Positions 43,801 to 55,800 of a stretch of 64,000 bases of DNA are shown here, in pieces (position 1 is the stretch's first letter; each line of letters opens with the position of its first letter). The stretch comes from Polydrusus tereticollis (lineage: Eukaryota; Arthropoda; Insecta; Coleoptera; Curculionidae): positions 20,403,149 through 20,467,148 of the forward strand of contig OY987331.1 in assembly GCA_963920685.1 (NCBI GenBank), given 5' to 3'. The position numbers were made by a program, and so were the translations under genes. Under the pieces are notes generated by a model. That model made no database searches and was not told the origin of the DNA. It was given only the letters and a program-made list of their open reading frames with translations.

Positions 43801-46800
43801 ACAACTGTTGTAACTTAAGCGAAGTATTTTTCAGTAGGATTGTCACCACCAGAGCAGTTCGGTTTTAGAGCTGCTCATTGCACGTACGGTGCGCCAAACA
43901 ACAATAAGGCTCGCAACCAACATACTCAGCGGGTTCAACCACCACCAGTTAACGGGGGCAGGTTTTTTTGACGCCTCAAAAGCGTTTGATAAGGTCTGGC
44001 ATGACGGACTTATCCTAGAATTGATTAGATTAGGCATGCAAGATGCTCTAATCAGAATTGTTATATTGTACCTTGAGGACAGGAAATTCGCGGTAATCTT
44101 CTACAATATTTATACCGCGGACATCCCGCATAACAGATACACTCGACTGTATTTGTTTGCTTATGACACTGCGATTACTGCCACCTCAGGAGTGCCTTGG
44201 AGAGTGGTTTTACGCCTGCAGCGCCATATCCTGCTTCTGCAGAATTGGCTGGCAACCTGGAAGATGAGGTTAAACGAGGGGAAGACACAGACAATATTTT
44301 TCTCGAAGGCGAGACTAAGACTGTCCGAAACAAGGGCCAAGGTAAACAACAAATCCATTGATTGGAGCCCTAAAGCTGGCTATATTGGTCTTACTTTCGA
44401 CAAAAAATTGACCTGGAACGACAATATCGAGATCAGAATTAAAAAGGCACACAGACAAATGTGCGCATAGTACCAATTACTGTGCGCAAAAAGTAGACTC
44501 AAATTAAAAACAAAGACTAATATACAAAACAGTAGTAAGACCTGTACTGACATACGGTGTACCAACAACAACAAATAAACCCAATGAATGAAACAACAAA
44601 CAAAAACGAAGAGAAAAACACACAAAGAAGCGAATTTTTCCAGACAAGGCATCATAAATTTTCACAACAACCATATTTGGGCAGAAGATAATCCTCATGC
44701 TATCATCGAAAGACATCACCAGTATACATTTTCTTTTAATATTTGGGCAGAGATTATTGGAGATAGCTTAGTTGGACCGTATTTTTTCCAAATCGACTTA
44801 CTGGTGATGTCTATTACAACTTCCTTATCTTTTTTTTTTTTCCTTAGAAATGAATTGCCAGAATTAATGGAACCAGCGCCATTAAGAACGAGAACTTTAC
44901 TTTAATGTGGTTCATGCATGACGGCGCTCCCCCTCACTTTGCAGTACGTGTTAGAAACTATTTAGATCAACAATATCCTGCTCGTTGGATAGGTAGAGGA
45001 GGACTTGCTTACCCATGGCCACCCCGTTCGCCGGATCTGAATCCATTGAATTTTTATTTCTGGGGTCACCTTAAACAACTCGTTTATACTACTCCTATTG
45101 AAATTGAAGAAGACCTTCCACTGCGTATTATTGATGGTTTTAATACGATTCGCGCCAGTCCCGAAATTTTCCAATACGTAAGAGACAATTTAGCACGTCG
45201 TATACATGGATATTTACTGGCTCATGGCTCATGGCTAACCTGAACTAACCTACTATTTTTTCATGTATTTTTATTTTGTATCATCCAAACGTTTTGTTTC
45301 TTTTAGTTTTTAAACAAAAAGCTGTTTCTAAAATGAATAATAATATGTTTCTTAAAATATCCAACATGAGATTACGACCGTTAAGTATTATCATGCAATT
45401 ATGAAACGCCTTTCTTAATTAACTAAACAAATTGCTTAAAAATTAGTTGATTTCAATTTTTAAAGTAATTTTAAATTTGTCGACACTTTATATTCTTACC
45501 TATGCAATTCCTAGGTCCAGCGCTAAATGGCAAGTAGGCAAAAGGATGCCTATTAACCGAATTTTCAGGTAGAAATCTGTCTGGATCAAACTTCAGTGGA
45601 TCTGGATAAATTCTAGGGTCCCTATGTAAGTCGAAAATGTGCATGTGGAGGATAGCCCCTTTTGGTATATGATAGCCTGTGTGAGTAATAAAATCCTCGC
45701 TGGCAATTCGGGATATAAAAGGTACACTTGGATAGAGTCGTAGTGTTTCTTTGATAACCATTTCGGTGTAGGGCAGATATTGCAGGTCATTGTAGGTTGG
45801 ATCAGTTTTTGAGCCTAATACTTCTTGTACTTCTCGTCTGACTTCTTCCTAAAAGACAGTAGGAAAAATGCTTGTAAACTTTCTCCTCTTCTGGAAGTGG
45901 AAGAAGAAAGCAGTGTGTGTTATGATGCGACACGACATTCTCTCCCTCTTTACTTAACGTATCACTGCATGGTGCATTACGTTCTCGCTAAACAGCTAAT
46001 TGTAATTTCCATTTGCCAAACCTATGTATCAATTTAGATATACAGTTGTATTCATAAAAAAAGCGTACATGAATTAGAATGAGAGGAAACCTTAACCATA
46101 TTTGCTTAAAATCGGCTTATCACATGTAAAAGGCTACTACAAATGCAAAGCATTGGCGTTGGGCGTTAGTTCAATAAAATAACAAAAATTAATTTTGTTT
46201 ATTTTATAATATATTTTAACAGTTTTATAAAAATTACAACAGAAACAAAAAACGTTTAACAAGAATAAATAAAATCTAATATTTGGTCATATATCCCTGT
46301 TTTTCTATTATTTGAGCCAGCCTATTCGGAATTGACTGAATTATATTTGATAAAATATTTGGATAAAGCTCTTCCCAGCACGCATGTATTATTTCCCATA
46401 AATTTTCTGAATTTTGTGGCCTAAAATTTCGATTATATATTTTTTTTACGATTATACCCCAAATATTTTCGATTGGATTTATATCGGGACTATAAGCGAC
46501 CCAAGGCAGCACTTCCACATGGGTTTCAAATAGAGTTCGACCGATATGATTTTTTTTGCCGATACTGATAATCGGCCGATACCGATAAGTTTATGGCCGA
46601 TACCGATATATATCGGTTATCGTCCCATACAATCAAACACCGAAGAATTATTTAAGTTTAAGTGTGACAACGTTGCATGGCGCTAATAACATATCCTCGG
46701 TAAATCCCCGGATTAATGACGCTCAGCGTTACCAACAGTACCAGAACTCCGCTACGTATAGCGGGATTTACCCTCAACCGACGGTGGAATAAAATGGGAG

Positions 46801-49800
46801 CAAACGTATTGGATTTTAGTTTTTAGTTAAGGATGTAACTAAAACGCTGGAGAATCACCTAAAACAATCTAATCAGCTGTCTGAATTATGTAGCAATAGT
46901 GACAATATTGGCAATGAAGGAAATATTGATGAGATATGTACATGATGACATATTTTAATAAAGCATATTTTGATGATACCGACAGCGAAAATGAACCCCT
47001 TGGAAAATATGCTCGCCGTAATTTGGAGGAAGTCAGGAACCTGCAGGTCATAACTTATTTTGGAAAACATACGAAGCATTTTTTGGGGAAGGAGCCAGAT
47101 CTTTGGAACCATCAGCTTTAAAATCAGATGGTAAAACTTTGAATCGGGAAGTGGACCTTTACAACAGCTTACCTATAGTATCAAGGAAAACTAATCCAAT
47201 TGTATGGTGGAATGAAAAACAGGATATTTTGCCTCTGTTATATTCCCAAGCTGTTATTTATTTGAGTGCCCCAGCAAGCAGTATTTTTAGTGAACAAATG
47301 TTTTCAGAGGCTGGACTTGTAAATTCAGCAAAAAGAAATAAATTGAAGCCAGATACAGCTGAATCCTTGATATTTTTACATTATAATCTACCAAAGTTAA
47401 ATTATTAATATCTACTCAAACTAAATTTTCAGTTTAATTTTAATAATTTTTTCTACTGTTTTTATATTAAAAGTGTTCAATAAAGTTTTTGTCAATTAAG
47501 GAGTTTATTGTGTATTTATATTATCTATTTTTTTTCCTACCAGAATATATCGGCAAAAGAGCCGATATACTTTCCGTATATCGGTCGATACCGATAATCG
47601 GCATAACGGCCGATATGACCGATATATCGGTATCGGTCGATCTCTAGTTTGAAACCAGTGGGTTACAGCATTGGCAGTGTGGACTGGACACTTATCTTGT
47701 TGAAATATGAAAGTATTATTGGGATATATTTGCTCAGCAGATGGTAACAATATGTTTTCTAAAATGTTAATGTAATTTCTGGCATTAAATCTTCCCTCTA
47801 TTCGCCAGCAAACACCAGGTCCATGAACACTTACCCAGCCCCATACATTTACAGAGAAAGCCCATGTCTAGAAGTGAGGGGGTTAGTATATTGCTCTTCA
47901 AATCTGTTATTGTTTGGACGGTAGGTACACACAAATTTGTCCATTATAAGTCGACTGGAACGTCTTTTCATCAGTAAAAATTACCCTGTTCCAAAATTGA
48001 GGATTGCGGTATATATAATTTAAAGCAAACTTGATTGTCGCTGTTCTTCAGTAAGAATCATTTTTTCGCAGCTGGGCGACATTTTAGTTCAGATTCCTTG
48101 ACTCTCCTGCTAGCGGTAGGTTGGGAGGCAGGAAATGCTGTATCAATAACAGAATTCCTTGCAGTTGCAAATGGATTATTTCTGAAGTATCCCAAAAAAG
48201 CAGCATCCTGTTCAGGGTTGGAACGTTTGGGACGACCTGAACCAATTTTCCTCTTTAGGGATTCTTCTTGTTCCCAGCGTTGCTTAATTTTCGATATAGT
48301 TTTTTTATTTCTATTATACAACTGCGCTACAGCACGGATTGACCATCCTTCTTCGATTCTTGATACAATTTGAGCCTTTTCAACTTCAGACAACTGACGA
48401 GGCATTTTTATGTTCTTAATTCTGTCAAAGTTGATCAAACGTTACCACCATGCAGCTTCAAAATTAATTACACCGACGCTACTGCTTTGCATTTTTGATA
48501 ATCTATGACGTGTGATAACCTCCAATAAACAAATCATTAAGACAAGCCGGTTTTACGCAAATATGACAAAACTTACCTCTCATTCTAATTCTTGTACGCA
48601 TTTTTAATGAATACAACTGTACATGCATATGGGCTTTTTAAAATAACGAAACACATTTTTTTGATGAAAAATATAATTTTCTGCGAAAATGCCAGATCAG
48701 AAAATGTTTAATAGTATAGTTCGACACAAGATAAATGGTCATGATTTTACCTGCTTAAATTTATAACGGTCGGGTGACTTTACCCTCCATAAAGCAATAA
48801 AAGCTGGTTTGCAAGCGTTTCTCAGTAACAGGTTAGTTCAGGTATTTTATTTTTATTTTAATAATGTACGTATTTTATGTATAATGAATTATACCTGTCG
48901 ACACATTAAAAATTGTTGAATTATTATTAAATCATTTGAAAATACCAACCATAAACAGCAAAAAAGAGGTACTGCAAGAGTTCCTTCGCCAACATGACCT
49001 CTATTTTGAAAATAATTATACAAAAAAAACTAGTTGAGGTACTAAAAAACAAATCGTATGATAAAATATATTGCGTAGATGAGGCTATAAAAGCATCCCG
49101 TAACATACCACTTGCGATTTGAATCCTATAGAAATGATATGGTCCGAATTAAAAAATAAAGTTAGACGCAATAATGTAAACCCAAAAATGTCCGCTAATG
49201 TAATTGAAGTAATTAAAACTCAGTGTGAATTAACACCAGAGAGCAGTTGGAGAGCGTGCGTTAATCATGTACTTGAAGTCGAAAATAATTATAAAAAATT
49301 TTGGCAAAACGGAAAACCTTTAATTATATCAGTGGATGATAGTGATAGTACAGATCCAAACTTTAAAACAAGCCTTTGCCATTCTTTTTTAAACAAAAAA
49401 TTTTTTTTCTGATATCTCAAAAACTAAAGAAAATAAAGGGGGTGGAACTTACGTATGACACCCTGACCCTGTATAGTAAAAATTATATATTACGGCTTAC
49501 TACTTTTGCGCATATTAATAATTTACGTCAAAGTCAGTAATACACAATAAATTTTTGTACATTACAAACATTGTTTTAATCTTCCTACTACCACCCTGGA
49601 CCAGAATTATTTATTTGCCCAAACAGAAGGACCAGCAGGTATAAAGTAGGTATAAAGGCGTTAGTCAGTAATGACCATTTATCGTGTGTCGTACTTTAAT
49701 AATAATCGTCTGTGAGGCTGTGTTTATTGAAGTGATGGATTATTATATTTTACCTGAATATCTGGATATTTAGCAAGAGAATATAGAAGAAAGCTTATTG

Positions 49801-52800
49801 CCGCTGAAGTGGTATCATGTCCCTAAAACAGAAATATTTCCTGCCTTAATAAGTAGTCTAAAATGTATACCAGTTTGACGGCTGCCCAGAAACTCCGCCG
49901 GATTAAGGCAGTCACAGGGTATATTTCGAAAATTGGCCTGTATGGAGTACCCATGAACTCCGCCGTAGTGGTAATTAGGGGTTGTTCTAGGTAATTGTAC
50001 AAATCGATCAGGTTTGTCGATGTAGGTAATTAGATTTTATATATTTATTTATATTAGTATTATGTAGTTATATTCCCAAACAGGTAAAATAGCCTAATTC
50101 ATAAAGTCCGTCACGTTGACGGAGACTTATTAGTTTTAGTGGAGTAGGAAGGTCTATTTTTGAAAAAGTGAAAAGAATGAAAGTGAACACCGGTCAATGT
50201 GGAAATAAGTTAATAGTAAAATATGAATACAACTTTCATAGAGCCGAAGAGACTTCGTTTGGAGTGAAATAGAGGTGCGTCCAAAAAAAGTGCAATTCTA
50301 AAATTTATATCGACGACGAGCTTACAACCATATTCAAAAAGGATGGGTCTCATAACCACCCGCCGCCTAAACATCTAACTAAGTAGGCAACATATATCCA
50401 ACAGCATTAAAAGAAAAGCTGTGGAAAACATAAGCGACAGGCCACTCAAACTTAAATACCTACTTATTCCATAATAGATGTACTGAAAAATATACAAGTG
50501 TTCTCTAATACAAATCTAGCCCATTAATATACATACTACTAAATACTTAAATTAGATGTATATCTATATTTAGGAAGAAGAAAAAAGCACCTAAGTGAAT
50601 AAATCACTTGTATTGTGCTCCCAATAAAACAATTAGTGCAACACAGTAAAAGAAAACAATACATATAGAAAGGTAAGAGTGAAAATAATGGAAAAAGAAT
50701 ATCAAACAAAAAAAAGGAAGAAAAAAAAACAGAAAATCAGCAACATCTTAGCACTTTTTCAAGAAGCAATCATCCAAAATTCGTTCAAGTCGTAATTGTC
50801 AAAGATAAATTTCTTAGAGCTACGTGCAAAAGTTTTTGGGTTTTTTATGTGTTTATATGAATAGGCAGTAGAGGTTACAAACTAATTAAAATAAAAATGA
50901 CGTCGGATAACATTGATGAATTGACAGCAAGGGAAATTACATATATAAGAAATAATATATATAATGCTCGAAAATCTGTCTTCTCTGCTCTGCCAAAATC
51001 TGTTGAAAAAATCCAAGAATATTTGAAAAATGCTAATATAACAACGATAAAAAAACGAACCATTTTTAATGGAGAACGACGAAGTTAACAAGATTGTGAT
51101 ATTGTCATGTGCAACTAATCTCCAGTTTTTGATTAACTCAGAAAAAATCTTCGTAGATGGAACTTTTGATTACTGCCTAAAACCATTTCTTCAGTTCTTC
51201 ACTATACACGGCTTACAAAACTCTCACTATATTCCATTGGTGTTTTGTTTATTGCCTGATAAAAAGTTGACAACGTATATGCAAGCATTCAAAGCAATGG
51301 CCGCAAGGTGTCAGAGTTTAAACTTAATTTTCCAACCCAAGGAAACCGTTGACGACTTTGAAAAAGCCATCCATGATGCAGCAAGGAACGTTTCCACATG
51401 TCCGGATTACAGAATGCCGATTCCATTTGTGCCAAAGTTTCTGGAGAAGAATTCAAAAGTTGGGATTAGTGAGTGACTACAAAAATAAATCATCTAAAGT
51501 TGGTGAATGGCTACGGTGGACCTTTGGTTTAGCAATGCTCGAACCAAGTGATGTTAGTGACTGTTTTGTGTTTTTTGTTTGAAGTGATGGTAGTGACTGT
51601 TTTGTCTTTAGTTTTAGGTCTGTGATTCCTACTAACTAAAAACTAATTAAGTTTGCTGACTATTTGACGGAAAATTATATTGATGAGTATAGTTTATTTC
51701 CTCCATCTATCTGGGCAAGTGCTACAGAAACTGAACGCACTACAAATGCTTGTGAGTCCTTTTATAGTAAAATCAACTTATATTTTTATAATGCCCATCC
51801 AAACATTTTTCTTTTTATTGATGTTTTAAAAAATATTCAGATAGATACATACGTAAAAATGAATAGTGTTAAAACACCCCACGAAATAAAAAATAAATCA
51901 TATTTAAGGAAGAAATTATTTTTTTAAAGACAAAATAACCTTCACAAATCCAAAACCATAACGAAATTTGAGTTTGTAAAATTAGTTTCCTATTATTTAA
52001 AGAAATAATGTTTAAATTAAAAGCTTTATGTTATTAAGATAGTTTAATATTAATAGTAAGTGTATAGTTTTAGACAGGGTTTAATAAAAAAATTGAAATG
52101 AAGTTTTATGGTTTTATTTACAATATTATGCATAATTATGATGCGGCGGAGTTTATGTATAGTAAATATGGCTGGTCTATTAGTCCGGCGGAGTTTAGGA
52201 ACACCCGGTATGACATGCAGAGTTGAATGTATGATAATCTTTTTTCCTTCCAAGAAGTACCTATAGGTAATAAATTAGTTTTATACATCCTTAAAAAAGT
52301 GATGCAACTCAAATATGTAAAAGGCTAAATTATTGAGTGAGTGCATTTGCTATAAATCCATACTCATTTAAAATTATTACCTCAAACATGAATGTGTCAA
52401 CTTCTTCTCGAATCCCTTCCAAGTCTATACTTTTATCATTAATTTTCGCCAGCAACAGCAAATCCAACATTCTCATGATTTTCCTTCCAGAATACGACGT
52501 TGATATCAGGGTTTCGTAATTCTCATTTAATATCTGTTTCTCCCGTTCTTTAATATATCTATATGTGAAATCGTGCAGGTCCCTTATGGTGGCTCTTTCT
52601 GCTTTACCTTGGTTTGTTAGAGAGTAAATAAACCGATTTCTGGTCAGTGGATTTGTTACTCGAGTCAACAGGAATTTTCCCATTTTGTAAATTGATTTTC
52701 TGTACATTTCCTGAGTGTTTTCGTCTATGTTACTTATTCCCATGGCTGTTTCTAAAAATATTAATCAGACAAAGTCTACTTTGGCCACCTTCTCTGAGCA

Positions 52801-55800
52801 TATTATTTGATTATTATAAAATGTCTTACCACTTATTGATTCCAGAGTCATATGCGTTAGCAATGGTAGGATGTTAATATGTTCTAATTTGTCATTTTGA
52901 TCATTAATTGATTCAATTTGTGTAATTAAATTTGTAGTTTCTTCATTAAACACCTTCAGAAATTGTTGTAAGATATTGAAGTGGAATGCCTGCGTTAGTA
53001 TTTTCCTTCTGGTTTGCCATTTTATTCCTAAAAAACTACGACATTATTTCTTTCCAAGAAGACAAGTTCTGTGGAGCTACAAAACTTGCCTGTGCTTGTT
53101 AATAATCCTTTTCCCAACCAGTTTTCTAGATAGCTGTAAATGTGACTTTTGCTTAAATGTTTCATTTGGGACAGAACGATCTAAAATAAAAAATAAAATT
53201 CCGTAACCATATTTTGTTGCTTTAGTATCTAGCAATTTTCAAATATATGTAATGATACTGGGTTAATTTTACAGGAAAATTCTAAATTTCCAAATTACCA
53301 GTCTACACTTTACCTAATAGTTTTCTATATTATGCCACAAAGATAACAAATCAGTGACCCTTCTTATCTAAAAATAATTTATATTTTTCTTAAAATTTTA
53401 CAAATTGAGTAATCAAAACTTCGTTCGAGTTCGTAACTGGGCAATAAAAAAAAACGATACATATGGATTGTATTGATAAAGTTATAATAGAATCATAATA
53501 TATAGGGTCCCGCCACAGTGTGTCTGACTTCCACAGCGCCTATATCATGCAAGTTACCAACTTTGTTTAGGAACATGAGTTCCCTATTGAGTAAGACAGC
53601 TCTTCATTAGTGGTTGATGATATCAGTGGGAAGTATTTACTTTTTATCTCTGGAGGAAGATGAAATGCAGATTATAATAGATTGTAAATTATGAAGAAGG
53701 GACGGTCTAGGTAAAAGCCAATCCCTAGGTAGGTTAGGTTAGGTCGAGTGGCAAACTTCTGGTATGTCCAGACAGTCTCGCGTTCAGACTCAATCTAAGA
53801 CCAAAGAAAATTTGAAAAACCGGATTCGTAATGCAATACGTAGCATACCGAGAGCCGAAATTGAAAGTGCAGTTTTGTCTACCCATGAGAGGCTTCAGCA
53901 ATGCATAGAACGTGATGGTCAGCATTTCGAGCATTTGCGGAGGCATTAAAAATCTTCCTTTTATAAATCGGTCCTTTTTAGGGCCACAACTAACATAATA
54001 GAAAGAATTCCAGAAAAATATAGTTAAAATAAAATGAAAATTTAAGGGATGTTCGTATAGAATTTTCTATTGCCGATATTTTGGGAGAGGAACAGATATC
54101 GAGATGCGGTTTTGGCGAGCTAGTTTAGGCATCATTTAGCTACTTTTTCAAAAAAAAATCATACCAATGCATTTTATTTTGTTGGGAAAATTAACCATTT
54201 GTGTTGGAATGTCTAAAAAAACCCTCTAGCGGCGATATGTGAAACTTACAAAACTTCAAATATAATGCTGTTTGTAGCTCAAGAATAGCTCCTTTTAACG
54301 AGCCCAATTTGTTCAAATCGGCTTAGCCGTTTAGAAGATACAGGATGTTATTTACGGAAACGTTTGAATACCCCCCTCCACTTTATTTTTAGAGATACTG
54401 CAAAAAGTGTCAAACAAAAAAGGTTCAGATTATCCTCGACTTAAAAGATCAGGTTTTTTTTTTATTAGGTTAATATAGCGGAATTTACAGGAACATCACT
54501 TTTTTAGATTCAAGATTGCAGTTACGCCCGCTAGCGGCCTTTTCAGAAACTTGAAAATATTTTCCAAGTTTTTCTCTTGGCCATTTTAGTAATAATTTTT
54601 TTTGCCGCAAACCTCTACGATGGATAGTTTCCCAGATACAGTACCTGGCATTCTTAGTTGGCCACCCTGTACATGCTGCGCATGTAAGAAAAATATTTTT
54701 AATATACAGGGCATCCTTGATGGGGTTGGGCAAGTCAGGTTAGTTAAGAACGTAGGTTTGTCAAAATAATACAAGGCTATACGTTAATTAATTTTAAACA
54801 TGCACCCTCCGTATATGACGAAATTATGAAAATAAGATCAGAGCATCGAGCATCTCTGAATCTGAATCTAATTTCGTTAAAAAATCTGCAGCTGTGATAA
54901 TATGGCTAATATTTAAAGTAATAATATCAATAACAATTTTTTTGAAAAAAAAAAGGATTAGTCCCAAACCAAGGATTCAAATGCCTTCATACTTTAGGAA
55001 AAAATAAAGACATTTGAAAGGAGGGCATTCCATTAAAAAATGAAAATTTTTACATTTTTTTTTATAATACCCTGTGATTGCGCTAGTAGTCGGCCTTTTT
55101 TGATCATTCTATTTTTGTTTTTTAATTAAATCTGTTCATTTCATACTTAAAATAATAATATATATGTGTCCTTGTCAAGTATAAACATTAAATAAGCGAT
55201 TGAAGAAAATATAAATACTCAAGAAAGTACGTAAATATTTTATATTTAAGTTTTTCTGAAACATCAGTTTCTTCAGAAGTCGGCCGTCATATAATAATGG
55301 TTATTTAGCACAGGCCCGTGCTCGCATTTTTTATTTTGTCAATAAAAAGGGGAAAACATATTATAAAAAAAATCAAAAATTGTTCCTAAAAATATAAAAA
55401 AAAAACACATAAATGTACCTACTGAGAATACATAAAATATGCAAAGACATTTTTTAAAAGTATAGGTAAAGTTAAAAAAGTATTCGCAAAAATCGCAGTA
55501 ATAATCTAGACACACAATCTAGAAACTACCTGGGACACCAGTCACATCTCACATTCTTATTAGCACAATATTTTTTTCAAAGCATTTTTCTAAAATCTCG
55601 CTTCTTTCCTCGGGTCTTTCTTTTTTTATTAGTATTATTAACCATTTCACTTTTTTTTCGTTCTAACTCATCCCTTTTTCTTTTCTTTGCTTCTTCTTTC
55701 TTATTTTCTACTCTATCCTTCTCCATGTAATATGTTCTCCAAACATTGGACGATATGAAGCTTGTGGAAGGGTCCAGCTTTCGGACGCTTTGTTTTTGGA

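Larger units (their letters stand above)
46276..48438 (-). pseudogene. Tc1-like transposase, frameshifted and interrupted
   Basis: The N-terminal part (48058-48405, Met at MPRQLSEVEKAQIVSRIEEG) has the paired helix-turn-helix of Tc1 proteins (SIRAVAQLYNRNKKTISKIK, then GRPKRS). The centre (about 47660-48050) has RVIFTDEKTF (first Asp), a one-base shift near VYRPNNNRFE, SVNVWGWVSVHGPG and FIFQQDKCPVHTAN (second Asp). The hAT element 46531-47646 then cuts the gene. The frame resumes beyond it with VEVLPWVAYSPDINPIENIW (the catalytic Glu) to the stop at 46276. The last two acids are DD34E-type. Confidence 0.88.
46043..48619 (-). mobile_element. Tc1-like transposon split by a hAT element
   Basis: Ends read CAGTTGTATTCATAAAAAAA then GCGTACATGAATTAGAATGA and the matching inverse near 48574-48619, with TA outside both (46041-46042, 48620-48621). 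After subtracting the 1116-bp hAT insert and its 8-bp duplication the element is about 1.45 kb, a standard Tc1 length. It lies in CYP4 intron 6. Confidence 0.88.

Noticed and set aside
53725..53745. TTAGG-like motif resembling insect telomere repeats
   Set aside because: Only two to three units in unique sequence; far too short for telomeric DNA.
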